Below are positions 1 through 8,389 of a stretch of DNA of 64,000 nt, piece after piece. Source of the DNA: Cuneatibacter sp. NSJ-177 (GTDB lineage Bacteria; Bacillota; Clostridia; Lachnospirales; Lachnospiraceae); contig NZ_JALIFO010000002.1 in NCBI RefSeq assembly GCF_022867805.1, forward strand, positions 434,001 to 498,000. Reading direction: 5' to 3'. The first letter of the stretch is position 1. Each line of letters opens with the position of its first letter. Position numbers and translations under genes: made by a program. The notes below the pieces were generated by a model. It searched no databases. It saw only the letters and a program-made list of their open reading frames with translations, and was not told the origin of the DNA.

Positions 1-745
1 AATCACTGTCCCTCCCCTCCCGGTCTGCCTGCCGGATCGCCGCTTCCGTTCGTTCCAGGAAGGCTTGTTCCGGCGTTTTCCTGGGCTCCACCAACACAAT
101 CGGAACCTCCCTGCTGCGCTCCACCGGAGCTCTCCCCTCCGCTTCATAGCGCAGCGTCATGTCCAGACTGGTCTTCTTGCCTTCTCCAAAGACCACCTCC
201 GTGGTGATCGTGCCGTCCGCGTCTACCAAACAAGATTCCCGCGGACTCCAGGAAACGGTCATTCCGTCCGTGGCGGATTCCGTCTGAAAATTCAATTTTC
301 CCCATACTTCATCGAGTGATGCGTTTTCACCGAGGACCTGGAAAAGGGCCTCCTCCTCCGCCTCCCGAAATAAGGTGTCCAGTTCTTCCTCCGTATAGCG
401 GCGGCCCGTCACTTCAGCCCGGATCGGAAAGGAGCCGACGCTTCCCTCCACCTCCAGATCGACGTATGTCTGCGCCCCCTCCCCATCCGGCCGCTCTAAG
501 CAGGTCTCCGGCGCCTCCCCCGATGCCAAATAGCAGGCCAGAGATAAAAGTCCCGCGGCAAAAAAGCAAACCGATGCTCCGGCCAGACGCCGCGCATCCA
601 ACTCTCTCGCCGCCTGTTCGGGAATTTTTCCCGGATAAACCGCCCGCAGTCTGGCCTTCCTGGTCTCGGAGACAGCCGGTCTTCCTCTTTTCCGCATCCA
701 GGCATAATAGGCATCCGCCAATCTTTGGCCTCCTCTGTTCCTCAT
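1..745 (-). CDS. Unrecognised single-pass membrane protein of the tad operon (3' end outside window)
   Basis: This frame is open from an ATG at 745 to the window edge, about 248 codons, so the C-terminus is missing. Its ATG overlaps the tadB stop by four bases (ATGA), so the two are translationally coupled. The N-terminus is very basic (about 45 residues), followed by one hydrophobic segment near residues 53-72 and then an acidic, probably extracytoplasmic region. I do not recognise the family. The position is where a second T2SSF protein (TadC) is often found, but one membrane segment does not fit TadC. A pilus-associated role is inferred only from the operon. Confidence 0.7.
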   Translation of the reverse strand, partial: MRNRGGQRLADAYYAWMRKRGRPAVSETRKARLRAVYPGKIPEQAARELDARRLAGASVCFFAAGLLSLACYLASGEAPETCLERPDGEGAQTYVDLEVEGSVGSFPIRAEVTGRRYTEEELDTLFREAEEEALFQVLGENASLDEVWGKLNFQTESATDGMTVSWSPRESCLVDADGTITTEVVFGEGKKTSLDMTLRYEAEGRAPVERSREVPIVLVEPRKTPEQAFLERTEAAIRQADREGRDSD

Positions 746-1596
746 GACTCTCCCTCCAACGTCCGGCCGATGATCCGCTCCCCCCAAAAAACTGCCAGCC
801 CATAAACCAGGAGACACCCGCTCATCACGGTGCGCCCCAGGATTCCTTGATACAGCGGATCCGTAAAACCTGGGTTCCCGATACTGACATAGAGGAGCAT
901 GGCCGCCGGCATGCCGCTCATGATTTTCTGTTCCAGCCTTTTTCCCGCCATGATGGTCCGAATTTCCTCCTTCATCCTCGCCTCGCTTCGCAGCGTTTCG
1001 GCGGTACGGTTCAAAATCTTCACCAGATCGCCTCCGCTTCGCTTCGCAATGGCAAACACATCAGCCAATTGCCGGATCTCATCGAGCCCGCTGCGCGCCG
1101 CCAGGTCGGCAAATGCCTGCTCCACCGGACAATTCATCCGAAGCTTGCGGTTCAGGAATTCCAGTTCTTCCACAATCATGCCCTCTCTTCCATACACGGA
1201 TATCATTTCTTTTTTCGCTTCCTCCACCGCATTTTCCACAGAATACCCGGCGGACAAGGCGGAAGCAAGAGACGTCAGGCTGTCCCGGAACTGCCGGGCC
1301 AGACGCTCCTTTCGGTCACTTTGCATTTTCTTTTGTCCCCGCCGGACCGTCAAAACCATAAAAGGGATGCAGAGGATCAGGGCGAAAAAACTTCGGTAAA
1401 ACAGCCAGGCAGCGCCTGCGCCCAGGGCCAGGCCTTTTACGGAATAAAATCCCCATTCCTGCACGCTCAGTTTATATGTCCGATAATCCTGCGGCTTCCA
1501 GCTTTTGTCTGGAGCAGAGCTCTCCGACTTGTTCCAGACGGCCCTTTTCCCTTTGATAGGAATACAAAGGATTCCAAGAAATTCTGCCTTCTTCAT
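742..1596 (-). CDS. tadB: TadB-like type II secretion F-domain protein
   Basis: Inner-membrane platform protein of a Tad/Flp pilus assembly machine, working with the TadA ATPase. Two hydrophobic segments near residues 55-85 precede a helical cytoplasmic T2SSF domain (about residues 105-225, with 'SALSAGYSVENA' and a late 'IAKRSGGDL' motif), and further membrane segments end the protein. Length 284 aa is near the family norm. The ATG at 1596 has a good GGAGGTG ribosome site, but it lies 125 bases inside tadA. Recognisable TadB sequence begins around residue 36, still inside the overlap, so a long overlap seems real. Confidence 0.85.
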   Translation of the reverse strand: MKKAEFLGILCIPIKGKRAVWNKSESSAPDKSWKPQDYRTYKLSVQEWGFYSVKGLALGAGAAWLFYRSFFALILCIPFMVLTVRRGQKKMQSDRKERLARQFRDSLTSLASALSAGYSVENAVEEAKKEMISVYGREGMIVEELEFLNRKLRMNCPVEQAFADLAARSGLDEIRQLADVFAIAKRSGGDLVKILNRTAETLRSEARMKEEIRTIMAGKRLEQKIMSGMPAAMLLYVSIGNPGFTDPLYQGILGRTVMSGCLLVYGLAVFWGERIIGRTLEGES

Positions 1597-2662
1597 CTTC
1601 CCGCACCTCCGTAATCTCCAGAACTTTTCTGCTGCCGTCCCGCATCCGCCCCAGATGCACCATTACATCCAGGGCTGAAATAATCTGTCCCCGCACGGCG
1701 GACACAGGGAGGTCTCCTCCCATCAGCACCATGGTCTCCAGCCGGGAGATCATATCCTTCGGACTGTTTCCGTGGCCCGTGGACAAAGATCCGTCGTGGC
1801 CTGTGTTCATCGCTTGCAGCATATCTAAAGCCTCCGGCCCCCGGACCTCCCCCACCAGGATCCGATCCGGCCGCATCCGCAGGCTGGCCCGGATCAAGTC
1901 CCGGATCGAAACCTCATTTTCCCCTTCCAGATTGGCGTTTCTGGCCTCCAGACGCACCAGGTTTGCGATCCCGCGAAGCTGCAGTTCCGCAGAATCTTCG
2001 ATGGTGATCACCCGTTCTGTGCCGGGAATAAACTGGGAGAGCGCGTTCAAAAACGTGGTTTTTCCGGATCCGGTCCCCCCGCTGACAAAAAGATTGTATC
2101 TGGCCTCCACCAAGCGTTGTAAAAAGCGTGCGGCTTCCCCTGTCAGGCTTCCCCATTCCAACAATTTCTCCATGGTTACCGGATCCCCTGGAAACTTACG
2201 GATGGTGAGAATCGGCCCGTCCGGCGCCACAGGCGGCAAAACCACATGGACACGGGAGCCGTCCTCCAGCCTGGCGTCGACGATCGGCGAGGAGGTGTTG
2301 ACGGTACGGTTTACCTTGGATACAATCTGCTGAATGACGTCCTCCAGCTTTTCTGCCGAAGAAAAGCGCCGGTTCCAGCAACGGACTTTCCCCTCCCGCT
2401 CTAAAAAGACCGCTTCGGTTCCGTTCACCATAATCTCTGTGATAGACGGATCCTCCACCAGTTCCTGTAAAATATCCAGGCGGCGGAACGAGTCAAAGAT
2501 CCTTTTCCGGCAGGCTGCTCTCTGGCCCACCGACAAGAAACGCTGCTTACTCTGTCTCACCAGCACCCGGTCAATTCTGGCCAGCAGTTCCTCATCGCTG
2601 ATCTCCTCTGAAAGATCCAACTCCGCCATCACAGCTTCCTGTAATTGTCTTTCGACCTCCAT
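1472..2662 (-). CDS. tadA: TadA/CpaF-type pilus assembly ATPase
   Basis: Cytoplasmic hexameric ATPase of the VirB11/CpaF family that powers Tad pilus assembly. Visible motifs are Walker A 'GGTGSGKTT' near residue 195, an Asp/Glu box 'ITIEDSAEL' after it, and 'RPDRILVGEVRG' near residue 270; 'STGHGNSP' follows. The length of 396 aa is normal. The start at 2662 has a strong GGAGGAG site. An internal ATG at 2629 forms a TGATG junction with the tadZ stop and is the alternative. It sits between tadZ and tadB in one operon. Confidence 0.93.
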   Translation of the reverse strand: MEVERQLQEAVMAELDLSEEISDEELLARIDRVLVRQSKQRFLSVGQRAACRKRIFDSFRRLDILQELVEDPSITEIMVNGTEAVFLEREGKVRCWNRRFSSAEKLEDVIQQIVSKVNRTVNTSSPIVDARLEDGSRVHVVLPPVAPDGPILTIRKFPGDPVTMEKLLEWGSLTGEAARFLQRLVEARYNLFVSGGTGSGKTTFLNALSQFIPGTERVITIEDSAELQLRGIANLVRLEARNANLEGENEVSIRDLIRASLRMRPDRILVGEVRGPEALDMLQAMNTGHDGSLSTGHGNSPKDMISRLETMVLMGGDLPVSAVRGQIISALDVMVHLGRMRDGSRKVLEITEVREDEEGRISWNPLYSYQREKGRLEQVGELCSRQKLEAAGLSDI

Positions 2663-3651
2663 CCCTTCTCCTCCTCATCCAACAGATTCTTTACATATTT
2701 TCCAAAGGCACTCCACCGCAGCCCCCGGTAATCTCCGCACCCTCCGGCAAGCCAGGGATAGTACGGCAGTGTGATCCGGCGAACCCGTTCCAGGAGATCC
2801 TCTTTTCCAATCTGCCTGGCATAGGCCTCAAAAGCGTCCGCTTTTGCCTGGGAAGTCCGGTCTTCACAGACCGGCATGTAAATCCTGTGGCACAGCTCCA
2901 ACGCCGGGACCGGATCCGCCAAAGCAGCGCCGAAGTCGATCACCAAAGACCGGTAGGAATCCCCTGCTCCAACTTCACGGATCAACTGCAAAATCTCTTT
3001 TGTGGAGCTGCCGCGGATATCCGCCGGACAGGAAACCGGAGGAAGGTACGCGAGCTTGCCCAAAAATTCCATGCGGCCGGCTAATCCGCCGGACTCCCGG
3101 CCCACGCGCCGGTAGTATAGGACATCCGACAAGTCTTCCTCATACACTTTTCCAAACAGCGCAGGAAAACCAGAGTATTCCTCCAAGTTCAGATAGAGTG
3201 CGGCACCTTTTTCTGCCAAAAGCTGTCCTAAAATTAAGGAAAAGGTGGTTTTATAGCATCGGCCCACCGGCGAATACACCCCAAACCCCTTTGCCCGCAG
3301 TTTTGTCCCCTCCGCCGTCTCGGCGGTTCCACCGAAAAGCCGTTCTGCTTCCCGCAGAATCCGTCCGCAAGACTGGTATTTATAAATCCCCGGATGTGTT
3401 CCGCCGGAATACTCTCGTTCTTCCGTCAGCAGCAAAATTTTTTCCGCCTGCTGTTCCAGGCGTCCACTCAGAATTTCCGGCGGCACCAGCGCCAAGTCCG
3501 CTTGCTGTTCCTCCAGGAAGCGTTCCAGTTCTTCCTTTTCTGTAAAAGGAAGTATCTCAAATAAAGCGCCCTCCCGATGATTGCCGAAATCCGCAAACCT
3601 CGCCGCATAATCCCGGTCTTCATCATAAAAAATCAATTTCCTTTTTCTCAC
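2629..3651 (-). CDS. TadZ/CpaE-like pilus localisation P-loop protein
   Basis: 340 aa. The N-terminal 110 residues look like a degenerate receiver domain without phosphorylation residues, and the rest resembles a MinD/CpaE-type P-loop ATPase whose Walker A is atypical ('SPVGRCYKTTFSL', residues about 128-140). TadZ proteins mark the pole or assembly site for Tad pili. Its place between the prepilin peptidase and the TadA ATPase supports the assignment. The start is GTG at 3651, seven bases after the peptidase stop. Sequence divergence leaves the ATPase activity uncertain. Confidence 0.75.
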   Translation of the reverse strand: MRKRKLIFYDEDRDYAARFADFGNHREGALFEILPFTEKEELERFLEEQQADLALVPPEILSGRLEQQAEKILLLTEEREYSGGTHPGIYKYQSCGRILREAERLFGGTAETAEGTKLRAKGFGVYSPVGRCYKTTFSLILGQLLAEKGAALYLNLEEYSGFPALFGKVYEEDLSDVLYYRRVGRESGGLAGRMEFLGKLAYLPPVSCPADIRGSSTKEILQLIREVGAGDSYRSLVIDFGAALADPVPALELCHRIYMPVCEDRTSQAKADAFEAYARQIGKEDLLERVRRITLPYYPWLAGGCGDYRGLRWSAFGKYVKNLLDEEEKGWRSKDNYRKL

Positions 3652-3657
3652 CGCATC

Positions 3658-4164
3658 TCATCCGGCCGCCAATAATAGAATCGTCCATACGCCTCCTAGA
3701 ATCGGGAGCGCCAACGGCAGTCTTGCCTGCGGATCCTCCCTGGCCGGATATGGTAACACCTCCTTTCGGGCTATCATCTCATGAATATATCGGAAAAAAC
3801 AGTGAATTCGGGCTTTCCAAAAACCGTTACGGCGGCGGACGGCAGCGACTCCCGCCACACCATATAGGCAAGACAAGAAAAAGAGAAAGAGAACGTCCCG
3901 GTAACCTAGATAACACCCCAGAACGCCAAGAAGCTTTCCGTCCCCGGCTCCCAACATGCCGAGACGAATCAGCGGAGAAAGAATCAGAACGGTCGCGAAT
4001 CCCCTGAGAAAATAGGAGGGGTACGGGTCCCAAGAAAAGCCCAGCAGCCAGAAGACAGCCAGCAGCCGGTTGGGAATCCGCCCCAGGGAAAGATCCCAGA
4101 GCGCAGCCAGGGACGTCAGCAGCAACAGGCAAAAACATTTCCCGTCACACAAGCAAAGGAACAC
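3658..4164 (-). CDS. Prepilin peptidase (A24 family, TadV/CpaA type)
   Basis: Integral-membrane aspartic protease that trims pilin leader peptides. It carries both signature regions: 'LWDLSLGRIPNR' after the first helix and 'GAGDGKLLGVLG' in the middle, with several hydrophobic segments. At 168 aa it is the short single-domain form used in tad loci, without the methylase domain of PilD. It appears to be the first gene of the operon. The annotated GTG at 4164 lies inside a GGAGGTG ribosome-binding sequence, so a TTG four codons later (4152) may be the true start. Confidence 0.85.
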   Translation of the reverse strand: MFLCLCDGKCFCLLLLTSLAALWDLSLGRIPNRLLAVFWLLGFSWDPYPSYFLRGFATVLILSPLIRLGMLGAGDGKLLGVLGCYLGYRDVLFLFFLSCLYGVAGVAAVRRRNGFWKARIHCFFRYIHEMIARKEVLPYPAREDPQARLPLALPILGGVWTILLLAAG

Positions 4165-4674
4165 CTCCCTTCCCGCAGATCTTTAATAATACCGGTGAAA
4201 AGCTTTTCGCTTTGGTCCAGCGGCCTATCCTTTCAGGAAAAGGGCGCAAAAAATCCAGCGTCACCGCCATAGATCAGATGATTTTCATCCACGGAATCAT
4301 GGAATCGGAACATAGAAGATCAGGAATAAAGACAAGATAAAAAATAAATTGAGATAAGATTGAAAACGAAACAAAAACAGAAACTAGATCTGTAATGCTT
4401 ATGATTTTCTATCATAAACCCTATCCGGTAAAATGTCAAGCTCTTTCTTCTACAGTTTTAAATAAATATGTATTTTCAGACAATCCACACAAAAATCCCA
4501 TTTGTCCGGTAATATTTACTTATGCAAAATCTGCCGGCCCTTCTGTAAGTTTCCCCGTCCGGATCCGTCGAAAAAAATGCCAAAGGCGAAACGCTTGCAG
4601 CCCGGCGGCCTCCAAGGCAACCGCTGATTTTTTATTACGCTCCTTTTTCCATAATAAAAAAACGGAAAGTTGTT
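4165..4674. other. 510-bp intergenic region upstream of the tad operon
   Basis: No convincing gene on either strand. The stretch 4320-4530 is clearly AT-rich and must hold the promoter of the minus-strand tad operon, but I could not pick out a well-spaced -35/-10 pair. There is no clear terminator hairpin for the acetyltransferase that ends at 4675. Confidence 0.5.
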
Positions 4675-5151
4675 TTATCTCAAATGACAGAGCATGATAT
4701 ATTCTTCTTCATCCTCGTCAACAACTTCAAATCCCATTTTTTTATACATTCGTACAGCATAGTTTGTTTTTTGTACGGCAAGTGACGCTTGTTTATATCC
4801 TTTATCTTTTAGAATACGGAGCATTTCTTTCATCAAGGCAGTACCTATTCCCAGCCCCCGATAGTCCTTATACAATGAAATTGCAAAGGACGGGGTATCA
4901 TCGTCTATATGCCCATAGTCATTCATAATGCGTACCCAAACTGCGCCGACTACCTTTTCATCTACTTCCGCAACTAAACCGATATCGTCTTCTTTCTTTC
5001 CGAAATCAGTTATATATACCTTCAATTCTGACTGAGTGATAATTGATTTCGGCGGTGCAGACATTCCCTCTGGCACAAATATAGCTTCATATAAAAAAGA
5101 TTCTAATAAGCTATATTCTTCCTCCGATATCTTTCTGATTTTACAGTCCAT
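4675..5151 (-). CDS. GNAT family N-acetyltransferase
   Basis: A 158-aa single-domain GNAT enzyme, transferring acetyl from acetyl-CoA to an amine; the substrate cannot be read from sequence. The acetyl-CoA pyrophosphate loop is 'YRGLGIGTALM' (about residues 96-106), and the C-terminal 'NYAVRMYKKMGFEVV' is typical. It is a stand-alone gene, markedly more AT-rich than the tad and transporter genes on either side, which suggests recent acquisition. Confidence 0.88.
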   Translation of the reverse strand: MDCKIRKISEEEYSLLESFLYEAIFVPEGMSAPPKSIITQSELKVYITDFGKKEDDIGLVAEVDEKVVGAVWVRIMNDYGHIDDDTPSFAISLYKDYRGLGIGTALMKEMLRILKDKGYKQASLAVQKTNYAVRMYKKMGFEVVDEDEEEYIMLCHLR

Positions 5152-5330
5152 AGCCGCCTCCTACAACTTCTGATTTCTCAAGTACGTCTTCTCCGCCAAA
5201 GGCGAACGTTCTTTTTCCTTTTACTCTAATTTTAAACGTTGAATCTGTCAAGTTATCCTACATATCCTTATATCGTGTTTCAAGTCTTTAATCCATTGCT
5301 ATTTTTTATTTCGCTCCTCCGTCGCTCCAT

Positions 5331-5365
5331 TAAAAAGAGGCGGAGAGAAATTTTTCTCTCCGCCT
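5331..5365 (-). terminator. Rho-independent terminator of the TRAP operon
   Basis: A 13-bp perfect stem (5338-5350 pairing with 5353-5365, AGGCGGAGAGAAA) is followed on the minus strand by CTTTTTAA. It lies 20 bases after the stop of the last dctP gene. Confidence 0.9.
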
Positions 5366-5384
5366 GCGCAGCTCATAGGTAACA

Positions 5385-6491
5385 TTACTGAGCCAAAGAA
5401 TTCTTGAAAGCGTCAACTGTCGCATCGCCCAGAGCTTCGCGAACCAGTTTCTCTACCGTTTCCGTGCCCATATCCTTCATCTTCTGAAGTTCGGAATCCG
5501 GAAGCTCAATGTAAGTCAGGCCAGCGTCGATCAGAGCCTGTTTATCGGTCTCAGCGCTTTCCTTCATCAGGTTTTCCGCATACGTTTTTGCTTCCTCTGC
5601 CGCCTCATCAAACTGAGCCTGTACCTCAGCCGGCATGCTCTCATACAGAGCCTTGTTTACGATGAACAGGTTCGGGTACAGAATGTGATGCGTGTCCACC
5701 AGGTAGGACTGAACCTCGGCAAATCCTGCGTTCAGAGCGGTGTCGTAAGGATTCTCCTGAGCGTCCACCAGACCCTGCTGCAAGGACAGATACAGCTCAT
5801 TGAAAGCAACCGGAGTCGGGTTTGCGCCTACCGCTTTCCAGAAAGCAATATGGTTGTTGTTCTCCAGGGTACGGATATTCAGTCCCTTGAAATCCTCAGC
5901 TGTCTTCAGTTCCTTCTTGGAGGTTACCTCACGGAAGGTAGCCGCCTGCGCAAAGCTCATGACTTTGTAGCCGGACTTGTCAAAAGAATCGTAGAGGATC
6001 TTGGAGAATTCGCTGTCGTTTAAAACCTTGTCGATCTGCTCCTGGGTGCAGCCCAAGAAAGCATAGGGAATATCCAATACAGCCAGTTCCGGTACAAAGG
6101 ATACCGCGGGCGAAGGCTGGAAAATCATTCCGCCGATATCGCCGGTCTGCAGGCTCTGCATCATCTCGCCGTAGGTTCCCAGCTGGGATCCGGAGTAAAC
6201 GTCCACGGTTACTACGCCGCCGGTCTTCTCCTCCACCAGCTCTTTAAATTTCAGGCAGTACAGGTCGCCGATGGATTTCTCCGCCGCGCCATGGCCCATG
6301 ATGTAATGATAATTCTCGCCATCCGCCGCAGGCGCCGCCGTGGTGCCCTCCGCTGCCGCTGTTGTGGCGGCGTCATTTCCTCCCGCCGTGGTGCCTGCCG
6401 CTGCCGTCGTGCTGCCGGATCCGCTTCCGCAGGCAGTAAAACACAGACATCCAGCCAGCAGAAGGCTCATCATCGCTTTCTTCATCTTCAT
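5385..6491 (-). CDS. dctP: TRAP transporter substrate-binding lipoprotein DctP (operon-distal copy)
   Basis: Extracellular binding receptor of a TRAP transporter for an organic acid, 368 aa. The start at 6491 is chosen because GAGGAGAAGAG precedes it and a signal peptide follows; a longer reading to 6557 has neither. The signal peptide ends in a lipobox region ('FTACGSG'), then a Thr/Ala-rich linker of about 30 residues, then the DctP fold with the conserved 'LNIRTLENNNHIAFWKAVG' region and 'GLVDAQENP'. It is the last gene of the operon, seven dozen bases after dctM. Confidence 0.93.
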   Translation of the reverse strand: MKMKKAMMSLLLAGCLCFTACGSGSGSTTAAAGTTAGGNDAATTAAAEGTTAAPAADGENYHYIMGHGAAEKSIGDLYCLKFKELVEEKTGGVVTVDVYSGSQLGTYGEMMQSLQTGDIGGMIFQPSPAVSFVPELAVLDIPYAFLGCTQEQIDKVLNDSEFSKILYDSFDKSGYKVMSFAQAATFREVTSKKELKTAEDFKGLNIRTLENNNHIAFWKAVGANPTPVAFNELYLSLQQGLVDAQENPYDTALNAGFAEVQSYLVDTHHILYPNLFIVNKALYESMPAEVQAQFDEAAEEAKTYAENLMKESAETDKQALIDAGLTYIELPDSELQKMKDMGTETVEKLVREALGDATVDAFKNSLAQ

Positions 6492-6563
6492 ATCTCTTCT
6501 CCTCTTCTTGCTATATTTCCACCCTGCCGGAACACTCCGGCAGGAAATGGGGGCCAAATGAAA

Positions 6564-7850
6564 TTACAGGAACATCAAACTCAACGCCGGTATGTAGGTA
6601 ATCAGAAGAACCGCTATCAGGAATACTAAAATGAACGGTATCGACTTTTTCCCAAGCGTCATCACCGGCGTATCCACCATCGGCGAGACCACAAACAGGT
6701 TTAGGCCAAACGGCGGAGTAACCAGGCCGATTGCCAGGCAGACAACCAGGATAACGCCGAAATGGATCGGGCTTACGCCAAAATTTTGCAGAGTCGGCAG
6801 GAAAATCGGAGCCATGATAACGATGGCGGGACCGGTATCCATGACCATACCCAGCAGGAAAAACAAGACCACGACCGCCAGCAGGAAAATCGCGCTGGAG
6901 CTGATATTCGCGGCCATGAAAGCCGAGATATCCTGCGGCGCCCGCAACAGGGTCAGCACACGGCTGAACGCCGTGGCAATGGCCAAAATAAAGCAAAGCG
7001 GCGCATACCCTTTTACCGAAGAAATCACTAAATCCCAGATGTCTTTCACCCGGATCGTCCGGTAAATAAACAGGCTGACAAACAGGGAATAGAACACGGA
7101 AATACAGGCTGCCTCGGTCGGAGTGGTCAGACCGGAGTAGATGCCTCCCAGAATAATGACCGGGGAGAGCAGCGCCCAAAAGCTTTCCTTTAACAGGTGG
7201 CCCAGGCCCTGAGCTTTGATCTTGGTATAATTCTCCAAAATCCGCTCCTTGTCTTCCCCATTTCTCTTACAGTAGACAAAAGCGTAACCCATCAGGCAGA
7301 GGCCGACTAAGATTCCTGGAATGATACCGGCGATAAACAGATTTCCCACCGAGGCGCCCGTAGCCAGGCCGTAGAGTACAAACGGGATGGACGGAGGAAT
7401 CACAACGCCAAGGCTTCCGGCCGTTGCGATCATCGCCGCGGAAAAGTCTTTATCGTAACCCAGATTTCTAAGAACCGGAATCGTCATGGCGCCGACGGCA
7501 GCGGCCGTTGCCGGGCCGGATCCGGAGATCGCGCCGTAAAACAGACAGGTGGCAATGGCTGCGCAGGGCATGCCTGCCGTCCGTTTTCCTAAGAAATAGG
7601 CAAAAACATCAAACAGTTTCTTGGAGATTCCTCCTCTTGCCATCAGTACGCCGGCAAGAATAAACAGCGGAACCGCGAGAATCGAAATCGTATCCGCGCC
7701 GCCAAAGATTGCGCGGATCAAAGCCTCCACAGTCGGAGCGCCCTTCACTCCTACCATTGCAGGAAAAATCGAAGAGATCGACAGGGAGGATACAATCGGC
7801 AGTCCGAGAACCAGGCAGACCGCAAATACCAAAAATACTAAACCAGCCAT
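6564..7850 (-). CDS. dctM: TRAP transporter large permease DctM
   Basis: 428-aa integral-membrane subunit that carries out sodium-coupled substrate translocation in TRAP transporters. It has about a dozen hydrophobic segments and the family signatures 'GAISGSGPATAAAVG' (about residues 107-121) and 'LGVVIPPSIPFVLYG'. A strong AGGAGGGGG site precedes the ATG. It follows dctQ by 13 bases and precedes a dctP gene, completing a separate-subunit DctPQM system. Confidence 0.95.
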   Translation of the reverse strand: MAGLVFLVFAVCLVLGLPIVSSLSISSIFPAMVGVKGAPTVEALIRAIFGGADTISILAVPLFILAGVLMARGGISKKLFDVFAYFLGKRTAGMPCAAIATCLFYGAISGSGPATAAAVGAMTIPVLRNLGYDKDFSAAMIATAGSLGVVIPPSIPFVLYGLATGASVGNLFIAGIIPGILVGLCLMGYAFVYCKRNGEDKERILENYTKIKAQGLGHLLKESFWALLSPVIILGGIYSGLTTPTEAACISVFYSLFVSLFIYRTIRVKDIWDLVISSVKGYAPLCFILAIATAFSRVLTLLRAPQDISAFMAANISSSAIFLLAVVVLFFLLGMVMDTGPAIVIMAPIFLPTLQNFGVSPIHFGVILVVCLAIGLVTPPFGLNLFVVSPMVDTPVMTLGKKSIPFILVFLIAVLLITYIPALSLMFL

Positions 7851-7863
7851 GCTTTTCCCCCTC

Positions 7864-8370
7864 CTACAGCGATTCCGACGGGTCCGTCGGCTTCACATCA
7901 TTTTTTCCTGTCAAATCAAAATAAATTTTCTGAACGCTCCGCAGGCTTGCCAGGGCAAACCCTACCGGGATGATCATGTAGATCAGATACATTGGGATCT
8001 CCAATGCCGGCGACGTCTGGCCGCTGACCTGCACGTTCTGTACCACGGAAATCGAGCATTTGCACAGAAACGCGTACAGAACCACATTGACCAGGTCCAG
8101 CACCAGCTCGGCAATCTTGTGGATTGTCTTCGGCAGCATTTCCAAAATCAAATCCACGCGCAGAATATTCTTCATCCGAATCGTACAGCCAATGCTCAAG
8201 AACACCGACCACACATAGAAGTACCGGGCAATCTCTTCCGCCCAGGACAGCGAGTTCTTTGCGAACACGCGCATCAGAATCTGTGCCATCAGGATCAGAG
8301 CCATTCCAACCAGCAATACGCCCAGAATGGACTCTTCCAGATTCTTCTCCAGTTTGTGTAAAAACTTCAC
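7864..8370 (-). CDS. dctQ: TRAP transporter small permease DctQ
   Basis: 168-aa four-helix membrane subunit that pairs with DctM. The 'SWAEEIARYFYVWSVFLS' region (about residues 42-59) is typical of the family. The start is GTG at 8370, preceded by GGAGGGAG. Its partner dctM lies 13 bases downstream and the tctC-like receptor 19 bases upstream. Confidence 0.92.
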   Translation of the reverse strand: MKFLHKLEKNLEESILGVLLVGMALILMAQILMRVFAKNSLSWAEEIARYFYVWSVFLSIGCTIRMKNILRVDLILEMLPKTIHKIAELVLDLVNVVLYAFLCKCSISVVQNVQVSGQTSPALEIPMYLIYMIIPVGFALASLRSVQKIYFDLTGKNDVKPTDPSESL

Positions 8371-8389
8371 AAAACTCCCTCCTCATCCA

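Noticed and set aside
316-747. Plus-strand 143-codon frame rich in Pro and Arg
   Set aside because: It lies antisense to the tad-operon membrane protein, has shadow-like composition and no ribosome site.
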